A DNA stretch of 6,280 nucleotides from DAIOFH01 sp036745875 (GTDB taxonomy: Bacteria > Planctomycetota > SZUA-567): contig DAIOFH010000172.1 of the NCBI GenBank assembly GCA_036745875.1, positions 1-6,280 of the forward strand, given 5' to 3'. This document shows positions 1 to 5,841 of the stretch, in pieces; the stretch's first letter is position 1, and each line of letters opens with the position of its first letter. The translations under genes were made by a program, and so were the position numbers. The notes beneath the pieces were generated by a model. It was not told the origin of the DNA. It did no database searches and saw only the letters and a list, made by a program, of their open reading frames with translations.

Positions 1-441
1 GTTAAATACGGGCAATCGCGAATACTGGTTTCCTGGAACCGGCTTGTGCTCCCGGATGGCCGGACAATGGACATCGAAGATATGCCTGGGGCGACGGGTG
101 CCGGTTATTCCGGCCTTCGTGACCGGGTAAACCACCATTACCTCCGCATATTCGGCTCGGCGATCATGATGAGCGCGGTTACCGCTGGCGTAAGCATGAG
201 TCAGGATCTTGGCGGGTACAGCGGGGACAGCGAGAACCGCCAGCGCATGAGCGATGCGATGTCGGAAGCGGTTGGGCAACAGCTTGGCGGTGTCGCGGCG
301 GAGATGATTTCCAAAAACATGAGCATAGCGCCAACTATTGAAATAAGGCCAGGGTTCAGGCTCAACGTCATGTGCATCAAGGATATTGAATTCAAAAGCC
401 CATATAAATCTTTCAATTACGCTTATCGGAAATACGAATAA
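1..441 (+). CDS. trbI: TrbI/VirB10 conjugal transfer protein, C-terminal part (5' truncated by window)
   Basis: The frame is open from base 1 and ends at TAA 439-441, giving the last 146 residues. The family is recognised from the VirB10/TrbI C-terminal beta-barrel: KYGQSRILVSWNRLVLPDG near the start, then MPGATGAGYSGLRDRVNHHY, a hydrophobic antenna-like helix (IFGSAIMMSAVTAGVSMS, about residues 51-68), and the closing PTIEIRPGFRLNVMCIKDI. In this family the protein is anchored in the inner membrane, crosses the periplasm, and its C-terminal domain forms the outer-membrane cap of the secretion channel, with the antenna helix crossing the outer membrane. RP4 TrbI is about 460 residues, so roughly two thirds of the gene lies upstream. 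The GTG at 46 is internal and not a real start. The stop overlaps the next start by one base (TAATG), suggesting translational coupling. Family assignment is very secure; no defect is seen in the visible part. Confidence 0.95.
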   Translation, partial: VKYGQSRILVSWNRLVLPDGRTMDIEDMPGATGAGYSGLRDRVNHHYLRIFGSAIMMSAVTAGVSMSQDLGGYSGDSENRQRMSDAMSEAVGQQLGGVAAEMISKNMSIAPTIEIRPGFRLNVMCIKDIEFKSPYKSFNYAYRKYE

Positions 442-1616
442 TGAAGCGCACTCTTGCGGCGGCGGCTTGCATGCTGGTTATTCATGGCTCCGCGCTCGGC
501 GCGGAAACGCCTTTTATAACTGGGATCATGGACAGTATGCGAGAAGCGGCCGCAAGTTGGGGGGCTAGGGTATTCCCCGCAACCTGGTATCTTTTCTGGT
601 CGCTATGCCTGGTCAATATTGTTTGGAATGTCGGTTCACGCTACATCATGCACAGGGTAGCGATTGACAGCCTTTTTATGGAGTTTACGCGGTTAATTAT
701 CATCACCGGGTTTTTCGCATTCCTGCTTACCTACATCAACGACATTGCCTATGACATAATCGATAGTTTGATGCGGATGGGGACGGCTGCGACGGGCGGG
801 AAGGCTGAATACCGGGTAACTGAAATATTCTCTTATGGGTTGAAGATAATGGAGGCGGCTTTGAATAAGTTGCCGAAGTTGTCCATGTGGGACAAGGCCG
901 GTTTTATCATTGGTTCGGCCTTTGACGAGGCGGGGGTCTTTGGCCAGCTTTCGAAGCATTATGACGCGATTACGGCTCTTCTCCTGGTGTTTTTCACATT
1001 GGTAATCATCTGCGTCATTTGCTCCTACATCATCATGCAATTAATCGGCGGGTATGTCCTGTGTTATGGCGGGGCGTTTTTCCTTGGCTTCGCCGGCATG
1101 GAGCAGACGCGTCCCATCGCGATTAATTACATAAAGACAATCATCATTATCGGTTTGAATCTTTTCGCGATTATGTTTTTCGCGGATCTGTTTACGGATT
1201 TGGTAGGCCCGGGCCTTGAGCGGATGGCGAACAAGGATACGGATTTGACTGTGCAGCAAATGCTTTTTACGGTGACGCTGGCAATCATAACGGTGTTTCT
1301 GACGGTGCGCATTCCCATGCTGATAGGGAGCGTCGTCAACGGTGCCGGGGCTGCGGCGCAGTTGGGCGCGGAGTTTTCGGCCTTTAGGCTGGCGTGGTCG
1401 TCGATTCGCCTGGCGGCGAAGGTGACTCCGAAAACGGCGGCGATAGCGGAGGGGTTGGAGGCGGCTCGTAAAGGCGTGGAAAAATTGAAGGACAAGGGCA
1501 AGGGAAGCAAGTTGGAGCGGGGAGCGGAAGGCGACGCCAAAAAGAATAGTTCGGGGGGTGGTAAAAAGGCTGTTGCCGGAGCGGTTAAGAATGCGTTGAA
1601 AGGAAAGGGAAGATGA
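441..1616 (+). CDS. TrbL/VirB6-family inner-membrane conjugation channel protein (first paralogue)
   Basis: A 391-residue polytopic membrane protein. Residues 1-20 look like a signal peptide (MKRTLAAAACMLVIHGSALG). Hydrophobic segments lie near 46-64, 82-98, 176-217 (probably two), 230-256 and 272-296. The central block VLCYGGAFFLGFAGMEQTR (206-224), followed by INYIKTIIIIGLNLF, is typical of TrbL. Residues 325-391 form a Lys/Gly/Ala-rich basic tail, probably cytoplasmic. TrbL/VirB6 proteins form the inner-membrane part of the DNA translocation channel. The start is the ATG that overlaps the trbI stop; only a weak GGAA lies upstream (428-431), so coupling is likely. The block 206-242 matches the second TrbL (2516-4321) at 24 of 37 positions, so the two are paralogues. 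This copy is much shorter than RP4 TrbL (about 530 residues) because its C-terminal tail is short. The family is secure; whether it is trbL proper or an accessory VirB6 is not. Confidence 0.88.
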   Translation: MKRTLAAAACMLVIHGSALGAETPFITGIMDSMREAAASWGARVFPATWYLFWSLCLVNIVWNVGSRYIMHRVAIDSLFMEFTRLIIITGFFAFLLTYINDIAYDIIDSLMRMGTAATGGKAEYRVTEIFSYGLKIMEAALNKLPKLSMWDKAGFIIGSAFDEAGVFGQLSKHYDAITALLLVFFTLVIICVICSYIIMQLIGGYVLCYGGAFFLGFAGMEQTRPIAINYIKTIIIIGLNLFAIMFFADLFTDLVGPGLERMANKDTDLTVQQMLFTVTLAIITVFLTVRIPMLIGSVVNGAGAAAQLGAEFSAFRLAWSSIRLAAKVTPKTAAIAEGLEAARKGVEKLKDKGKGSKLERGAEGDAKKNSSGGGKKAVAGAVKNALKGKGR

Positions 1617-2506
1617 TGAAACGATGGGTGTTGGTGGCATTCCTGTTTGTATCGCAGTGGGCCAATGCGGCGGGTATCCCGGTGATTGACTCCACGAATT
1701 TAGCGGAAAACCTCGCGCAAAAGCTCAAACAGGTTGAAGAATATTCAAAGCAGTTGCAGCAGTATGCAAAGCAAATTGAACAGTTTCAGCAGCAATTGAA
1801 AGACGCGGCGAAGATGCCCAATGACCTGATGAACGGCGTATTGCAGGATATTTTGAACAATTTGCAAAACATGGGCGGTTTAAACGGCTCCGGCACCGCG
1901 ACGATCGGGCAACTCGGCCAATACAACGCAAGCGCGTGGAACAGCTCCGGCGGCGGCGATTACTACGGCGGGAACGTGGGCGGCGCGGCCTATTCAGGCA
2001 ACGCTAATTTTTACTCATTGCCCGGCGACACCGGAAGCATGGGCGAGTACATCAATATGTACGGGAATTATAACCACTACTATCAAATGAACCAATACGA
2101 GCCGCGTCCTTACGAGGTTGCCGGTTCGCAAGCGGCCAATACGGCAAACGCCAATTGGGTTGTTTCCCTCGAAACGCAGGAGGAAGCCTGGAAAGTATCG
2201 GTCGAACAGCAGTTGAACGAACTGAAAGGGGATATTGAAAGCGCGAACGACGACGGCGACGGCGGCACGAACAAGCTCCTTGCGGTGAACAATAAAATCA
2301 TGTTCGCCATTCTGCAGGAGACCCTTGCCATGCGCCGGATGATGATCGACAGGGAGATTGCGCAATCGACCGCGTTCCTGAACGCCCAAGCCAGGCAGGA
2401 CGACATGGAAGCGCAGACAAGGAGGCTCTTGACCAATGACGACATGTTCCAGGCTCAATTGCAGGGCCACACGCCGTTGACTTTCAAAAAGCTCACTTCG
2501 CAATAA
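1613..2506 (+). CDS. trbJ: TrbJ/VirB5-family conjugal transfer protein
   Basis: A 297-residue exported protein. Residues 1-20 form a clear signal peptide ending NAA, followed by the TrbJ hallmark GIPVIDSTNLAENLAQKLKQ (21-40). Residues 31-65 are a Gln-rich amphipathic coiled coil (KQLQQYAKQIEQFQQQLKD). Residues 90-165 are low-complexity, rich in Gly, Asn, Tyr and Ser. Residues 185-285 return to helical sequence, including KLLAVNNKIMFAILQETLAM, as in other TrbJ proteins. In the family, TrbJ/VirB5 is periplasmic and contributes to pilus assembly or the pilus tip. The start ATG at 1613 overlaps the upstream TGA in an ATGA arrangement, with purine-rich AGGAAAGGGA just upstream as ribosome binding site. 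A second ATG follows at once at 1616 and may be used as well. The assignment is firm; its position between two TrbL paralogues is unusual. Confidence 0.92.
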   Translation: MMKRWVLVAFLFVSQWANAAGIPVIDSTNLAENLAQKLKQVEEYSKQLQQYAKQIEQFQQQLKDAAKMPNDLMNGVLQDILNNLQNMGGLNGSGTATIGQLGQYNASAWNSSGGGDYYGGNVGGAAYSGNANFYSLPGDTGSMGEYINMYGNYNHYYQMNQYEPRPYEVAGSQAANTANANWVVSLETQEEAWKVSVEQQLNELKGDIESANDDGDGGTNKLLAVNNKIMFAILQETLAMRRMMIDREIAQSTAFLNAQARQDDMEAQTRRLLTNDDMFQAQLQGHTPLTFKKLTSQ

Positions 2507-2515
2507 GGCAAAGCC

Positions 2516-4321
2516 ATGATTAAATTTGGTGCGGTCATATGCCTTTTAGTGGTGGCAATGACCTTTGTTGACGTTCCGATGTACCAGGTGCAAGCCGCCG
2601 ATGGCGGCGTATCCTCATATTCGGACAAGCCATTTCCGGACGCCATACTTCAAAACATCCAGGAGGCCGCTACCAAGTGGGAAAACCGCATTCGCGGATA
2701 TGCCAAAACGCTTTTTTGGGGTTTGGTGTTGATCGGCATGGTATGGCGTTTCGGGAAAATGTTTCAGGCTTCTTTCGGAGAGCTGTTCGGCGAATTCGCG
2801 CGATTTTGTGTGGTTACGGGGTTTTTCCTCTTTCTTATAAATCGATGCGGCGACGTGTCCGCCGACATTATTAATTCGTTTGTGCAAATGGGCGGAGGGG
2901 GCATTGGTTCCGGCAGCGACAAAACCGCATTCAAGGCAAGCGAGATTTTGGCGAGCGGCCTTCAGCTTTTCATGAACATGGCGCATTCGGCGGCGAAGGC
3001 TTCGTTTATTGACCGTTTGCTGTTGTCTGTTCCGGCCTACCTGACGTTGTTCTGCGTTACCGTCATGGCTGCGAATCTCCTCGTGCTGATCGTGACGGCG
3101 ACCGTCCTTTGTTATGGCGGGGTATTTTTCTATGCCTTTGCCGGCGTCGAATGGACCCGCGATATTGCCATGAATTACCTCAAATCCATTATTGCGGTCG
3201 GGGTCAATATCTTTGGATGCCTCCTGATAATTCACATCGCCAATGAAATCATTGAAAGCAAGATAAGCACCTACGACCCTTCGACGGGACAAGTGGTTTT
3301 GACCATGCAAGGGCTTCTTATCATCGTATGCGCCATGATCATCCTCATGATTATTTCGATGCGTATTCCCTCGATGCTGGCGCAAATAGTTTCCTCGCCG
3401 ACCGGTTCGGTGTCTCCCATTACATCCGGCATGATGGCGGCGGCCACGATTAGCAGTGTGGGCCGAATTGCGGGAGAGTTCGCGGTGGACCGGGCGCGGG
3501 ATGTTTCGGGCGGGTACAACGCGATGAAGGCAGCCGTACAGCATACCGGCGAAAAGACGGTGCAGAATAAGGATGGTCTTGGCACGTTGGCCATGCAGGG
3601 CAATACGGTTGGCTATCTGACTAAATTCGGCATGGATGTGGGGAAAACGCTTGCCGGTGGAATATATGAAAACTGGCGGGACAAAGGCCGGGGAGTAGCG
3701 AAAACAATCCAGCAAAAGACTGCGGATTTACGCAAGGAGGCGATTGAAGAAGCGAAAATGCCAGGTAATAGGTTACTCAACTCCGATGCCGCGAAAGATG
3801 CGGCCATTGGCGCGATAACGGGGACGTATGTCAGTTCGGTTCCTGCCGACGTATCGAATTATGAAAACCGGGGTGAGGGCGGAATGATAAGCGGCGCTGG
3901 TGCGACAGTACCGGGTCTCGCAACCCAGGGTGGGGGTTCCATCGGTGCGACCGCCGGTGCGATTGCATCGAGCGCCGCGATTAGTTCCGGAGTCGAGTCG
4001 CTGCCGGGGACGGCTAACATGGCCAGCTTGGCCGGTGCCGCGAATGTGAACAGCGGAACCGTTGAGACTGGCGGCGGATCGGCGGCGGTCACGGGCGATT
4101 TCATTTCACAAACAGCCAAGGGCGGCGAGTTCACCGCGTCGGAGCATACCTCCGGGGGTGGTTGGGACAGCAATAAAGCGAACGTTTCAAGTGATTCTGC
4201 TGCCGGTACGCCGCCGCCATTGCCTGGCGCAGCGGAGACGCCGCCGTCAGATCTGGACGACAAAATACATGATACAGTTGATAAGTTGAACAATATCAAG
4301 GACACGATGGGCGGTTCTTGA
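2516..4321 (+). CDS. trbL: TrbL/VirB6-family inner-membrane conjugation channel protein (second, larger paralogue)
   Basis: A 601-residue membrane protein with an N-terminal signal or first membrane segment (1-28), then PFPDAILQNIQEAATKWENR. Hydrophobic segments lie near 64-78, 97-108, 172-208, 223-242 and 264-284. The TrbL core VLCYGGVFFYAFAGVEWTR (197-215) is present, followed by the SMRIPSML region (281-288). Residues from about 300 on form a long, non-membrane tail: amphipathic and charged to about 410, then Gly/Ala/Ser/Thr-rich to the end with a PPPLP stretch (566-570) and a short charged helix (580-596). It should form the inner-membrane channel of the transfer apparatus together with TrbI and TrbJ. 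The length is close to or above the usual TrbL size (RP4 about 530 residues). The ATG has AAGG seven bases upstream, overlapping the trbJ stop. The gap to trbJ is only 9 bases, so there is no trbK between them as in RP4. Confidence 0.92.
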   Translation: MIKFGAVICLLVVAMTFVDVPMYQVQAADGGVSSYSDKPFPDAILQNIQEAATKWENRIRGYAKTLFWGLVLIGMVWRFGKMFQASFGELFGEFARFCVVTGFFLFLINRCGDVSADIINSFVQMGGGGIGSGSDKTAFKASEILASGLQLFMNMAHSAAKASFIDRLLLSVPAYLTLFCVTVMAANLLVLIVTATVLCYGGVFFYAFAGVEWTRDIAMNYLKSIIAVGVNIFGCLLIIHIANEIIESKISTYDPSTGQVVLTMQGLLIIVCAMIILMIISMRIPSMLAQIVSSPTGSVSPITSGMMAAATISSVGRIAGEFAVDRARDVSGGYNAMKAAVQHTGEKTVQNKDGLGTLAMQGNTVGYLTKFGMDVGKTLAGGIYENWRDKGRGVAKTIQQKTADLRKEAIEEAKMPGNRLLNSDAAKDAAIGAITGTYVSSVPADVSNYENRGEGGMISGAGATVPGLATQGGGSIGATAGAIASSAAISSGVESLPGTANMASLAGAANVNSGTVETGGGSAAVTGDFISQTAKGGEFTASEHTSGGGWDSNKANVSSDSAAGTPPPLPGAAETPPSDLDDKIHDTVDKLNNIKDTMGGS

Positions 4322-4339
4322 ACATGAAAGGGAAATGTG

Positions 4340-4957
4340 ATGAAAAGGTTTGTTTTGGCGTTGGCGGCGGCGGCCGCCGTCACGGTTACGAGTTTCGCGG
4401 GTGACGTGTTGACCGGCACAACGCGCTTTGCGTGTGAGGCTCTTTTGTGTCTGTCTACGGGTGCGCCTCCTGGTGAATGTTCTCCGGGGCTGGCGGCGTA
4501 TTACGCCATTCATGGGGCGACACCGGCTGACACAAGGATACTGCGAAAAGCGTTTCTTTTGACGTGTCCCACCGGTGGAGCCGGAAGTAGCGGGGCGGCG
4601 CTGGATGTCCCGGACGAGCATTTGGACAGTCTGGTTGACGCAATCGTATATGGTGCTGACGGCGTGAATCTGAAAAAAGAACCGCAGCCTTATCGTGATG
4701 AAAAGGGAAAGCTGGTCCAGCCGAATTATTACGAGATATACGATAATCAATATGGTCAGGCGTACCGTGATCATGCGTACACGGTCGATATTCCGGACAA
4801 TCGGGGGCTGTACATAAATGGGCAAAAAGCGATTCGGGAAGACGGAAAGGTATATCTGACAAATACGACCGGCGCGAAGGTACAGTACACTTTATACAAG
4901 GGCCGCTATGTCCCTTCAAGCCAGGTCCGTAAGTCAGGGTTTAAATATCTCCAATGA
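4340..4957 (+). CDS. trbM: TrbM-family conjugal transfer protein
   Basis: A 205-residue exported protein recognised by the TrbM signature GDVLTGTTRFACEALLCLST followed by PPGECSPGLAAYY. Cys at about 32, 37, 47 and 76 are the conserved-type cysteines and could form disulfides in the periplasm. Residues 1-20 are a signal peptide with an Ala run. The middle (about 110-165) is Tyr/Asp/Asn-rich. TrbM is an accessory protein of P-type transfer systems with no established biochemical activity; RP4 TrbM is about 195 residues, so this one is full length. I chose the ATG at 4340 because AGGG at 4329-4332 is seven bases upstream; a GTG at 4337 adds one residue and is less well spaced. The gene is 18 bases after the trbL stop and is the last recognisable gene of the operon. 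Its stop overlaps an ATG (ATGA) that opens a 25-codon frame. Confidence 0.9.
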   Translation: MKRFVLALAAAAAVTVTSFAGDVLTGTTRFACEALLCLSTGAPPGECSPGLAAYYAIHGATPADTRILRKAFLLTCPTGGAGSSGAALDVPDEHLDSLVDAIVYGADGVNLKKEPQPYRDEKGKLVQPNYYEIYDNQYGQAYRDHAYTVDIPDNRGLYINGQKAIREDGKVYLTNTTGAKVQYTLYKGRYVPSSQVRKSGFKYLQ

Positions 4958-5031
4958 ATCAGTACCACTTACGCCAAAAAAGAAAGGGCTTAAAGCCTGA
5001 AAACGGCTTAAAAGCCAATAAAGGCTGTTAA
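4954..5031 (+). CDS. Possible 25-residue basic micro-ORF coupled to trbM (speculative)
   Basis: An ATG overlapping the trbM stop opens a 25-codon frame ending TAA 5029-5031. The product starts MNQYHLRQKRKGLKP, is strongly basic, contains the repeated hexapeptide pattern GLKPEN then GLKANK, and ends in Gly-Cys. The hexapeptides are encoded by the 18-bp repeat units, so repeat length and codon phase agree. There is no good ribosome binding site (AGGG at 4936-4939 is too far), so expression would need coupling to trbM termination. The same bases also form a terminator-like hairpin on the other strand, which is reason enough for the pattern without a peptide. I do not recognise the product. Confidence 0.18.
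   Translation: MNQYHLRQKRKGLKPENGLKANKGC
4976..5016 (-). terminator. Candidate intrinsic terminator for leftward transcription, just past trbM
   Basis: Read on the minus strand, two copies of a GGCTT..AAGCC unit pair with each other: plus-strand arms 4987-4997 and 5005-5016 around the 7-base loop 4998-5004, giving two 5-bp blocks separated by a small A/AA mismatch. The minus-strand sequence then continues C-TTTCTTTTTT (complement of 4976-4985), a good U-tract. On the plus strand no U-tract follows. The site would stop transcription entering from the right before it runs antisense into trbM, which implies that the minus strand of 5016-5875 is transcribed. Confidence 0.55.
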
Positions 5032-5040
5032 AGCCGCTTT
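4987..5040 (+). repeat. Three 18-bp tandem units with internal dyads
   Basis: Units begin GGCTT/GGCTT/GGCTG at 4987, 5005 and 5023, an exact 18-bp period, and contain AAGCC at 4993-4997, 5012-5016 and 5031-5035. The first two are GGCTTAAAGCCTGAAAAC and GGCTTAAAAGCCAATAAA; the third is more diverged. Each unit is itself nearly palindromic. Possible meanings are a terminator hairpin (see the minus-strand terminator), operator or iteron-like sites, or a short peptide repeat. The spacing is close to, but not, two helical turns. Confidence 0.6.
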
Positions 5041-5108
5041 ACGGTTTCTTGATTGGCGAGGGGTGTCCCTGGTAGGGCGAGGCGGTCAACGTTGATCCTG
5101 GGGCATCT

Positions 5109-5396
5109 GTGGGCCTCGTTTTATTGCCCGCATGGTTGAATTGGAGGGAAAAGCCGAAAATGGGTAAGGACGGCTATTTCTATGTGGTATTTCCTCGTTT
5201 CGTGCTGGTTGATGATGATCGGCAGTTCCCTTCTCTGGTTATCCGGCAACTATACCCTCGCTTGCCGACAATGAAACATGCCGGACAACAAACGGGGGAA
5301 CACCGTAGGAACCGCGTCTTTTTTCGGTCTCACCCTGACGCGTGGTGCTCGACAAAACATTCGTTCTGTCATGTCCGTTTGCGTCCGGCAATTTAA
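5109..5396 (+). CDS. Small hypothetical ORF, doubtful
   Basis: A frame of 95 codons from GTG 5109; an in-frame ATG at 5160 gives 78 codons and has GGAGGG at 5143-5148, a little far upstream (11 bases). The first half after that ATG (GKDGYFYVVFPRFVLVDDD, then a mixed hydrophobic/charged run) looks protein-like. The second half is rich in Arg, His and Cys and overlaps both arms of a 15-bp long-range stem (5279-5295 with 5375-5390), so it looks more like structured non-coding sequence. I do not recognise a family. It may be a real short peptide whose frame runs on into a structured RNA, or no gene at all. Confidence 0.22.
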   Translation: MGLVLLPAWLNWREKPKMGKDGYFYVVFPRFVLVDDDRQFPSLVIRQLYPRLPTMKHAGQQTGEHRRNRVFFRSHPDAWCSTKHSFCHVRLRPAI

Positions 5397-5653
5397 TACC
5401 TTGGCGGCAAGCGGGCATGCCCGCTTGCCGTCCGGTGTTTGCCGGGTTCTTTGGTCATGGTGAAAGGCATGCGAAAAGGAGGTGCCGTCACCCGAACGGG
5501 TACAGGGTCGCCAGACCCTCAAGCCGACGGAAACACAACGACACCCCCAAGGCGAGGGGTCGAGGTTTCCGGTTTCGGCTTGAAATTGGCACTCGATGGT
5601 GCCCGATCCGTTTCCGAATCGCTGGCGATTTGCACTCCGCTGACCGGTTTTGA
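5342..5653 (+). CDS. Icd-like/Ash-like small ORF overlapping the structured region (doubtful)
   Basis: A 103-codon frame from GTG 5342, containing AGMPACRPVFAGFFGHGER, then RCRHPNG and later HNDTP. This pattern recalls small ORFs annotated as Icd-like proteins at P1/P4-type immunity loci. A second overlapping plus frame (5439-5735, TTG start) reads GTGSPDPQADGNTTTPP and recalls Ash-like ORFs. Neither frame has a ribosome binding site, neither has a start codon I would trust, and both are threaded through strong hairpins, so they are probably conserved because of the underlying RNA or DNA rather than translated. The resemblance is from memory and not checked by search. Composition is rich in Arg, Gly and Pro, unlike the neighbouring trb products. 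Confidence 0.22.
   Translation: MVLDKTFVLSCPFASGNLIPWRQAGMPACRPVFAGFFGHGERHAKRRCRHPNGYRVARPSSRRKHNDTPKARGRGFRFRLEIGTRWCPIRFRIAGDLHSADRF
5405..5430. repeat. Perfect 26-bp palindrome
   Basis: The left arm CGGCAAGCGGGCA is followed directly by its exact reverse complement. As RNA it would form an 11-bp stem with a CATG loop, extendable by a G-U and a G-C pair on the plus strand (5403-5404 with 5431-5432). There is no T-tract on either side, so it is not an ordinary intrinsic terminator. It could be part of the surrounding structured RNA, a REP-like element or a dimeric protein-binding site. Confidence 0.85.
5519..5583. repeat. 65-nt extended imperfect hairpin
   Basis: TCAAGCCGACGGAAAC (5519-5534) pairs with GTTTCCG-GTT-TCGGCTTGA (5565-5583) as 9 and 7 base pairs around a 3-nt bulge (5572-5574). 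After a small internal loop, CGAC/GTCG (5539-5542 with 5559-5562) and CCC/GGG (5544-5546 with 5556-5558) continue the stem, leaving a 9-nt terminal loop. The total of about 23 base pairs makes it the strongest structure in the window. Confidence 0.85.
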
Positions 5654-5841
5654 AGGCGCACAAGCACTGGTGCGCCGATGTAACGTCAGTTTACGCCAAA
5701 ATTCGGAGGGCGGCAAGGGGAAACGAGCCGTTTAAACGCCCTGTAAGAGCCGCAAAAAGACCAGAGATAGACGGAGGTATCTCCAACGCGGCAACATGCG
5801 TCAAGAGGGCCGGGAATCGCTAGGGAAATCGGGATAGGGTA

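Noticed and set aside
1041..1640. 199-codon minus-strand frame opposite the first trbL
   Set aside because: Basic, low-quality composition typical of an antisense shadow; the plus-strand gene is secure.
2615..3715. 366-codon open frame on the minus strand
   Set aside because: It lies wholly opposite trbL, is rich in Arg and His with no domain-like sequence, and is a codon-bias shadow.
4337..4339. GTG as the trbM start
   Set aside because: The next codon, ATG 4340, has better spacing to AGGG at 4329-4332.
4990..5003. GCCTGAA as part of a Neisseriaceae DNA uptake sequence
   Set aside because: Only the 3' part matches; the full 10- or 12-base uptake motifs are absent here and elsewhere in the window.
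4987..5040. Three 18-bp units as a CRISPR array
   Set aside because: The units are contiguous and shorter than CRISPR repeats, with no spacers and no cas genes.
5095..5100. ATCCTG near the palindrome TCAACGTTGA, resembling the RP4-type nic core
   Set aside because: The 6-mer also occurs elsewhere on the minus strand (near 205 and 1845), about as often as chance predicts, and no RP4-like oriT arrangement or relaxase gene is visible here.
5250..5663. 137-codon minus-strand frame in the intergenic region
   Set aside because: No ribosome binding site, Arg/Cys-rich composition, and it crosses most of the hairpins; both strands are open here, so openness is not evidence of a gene.
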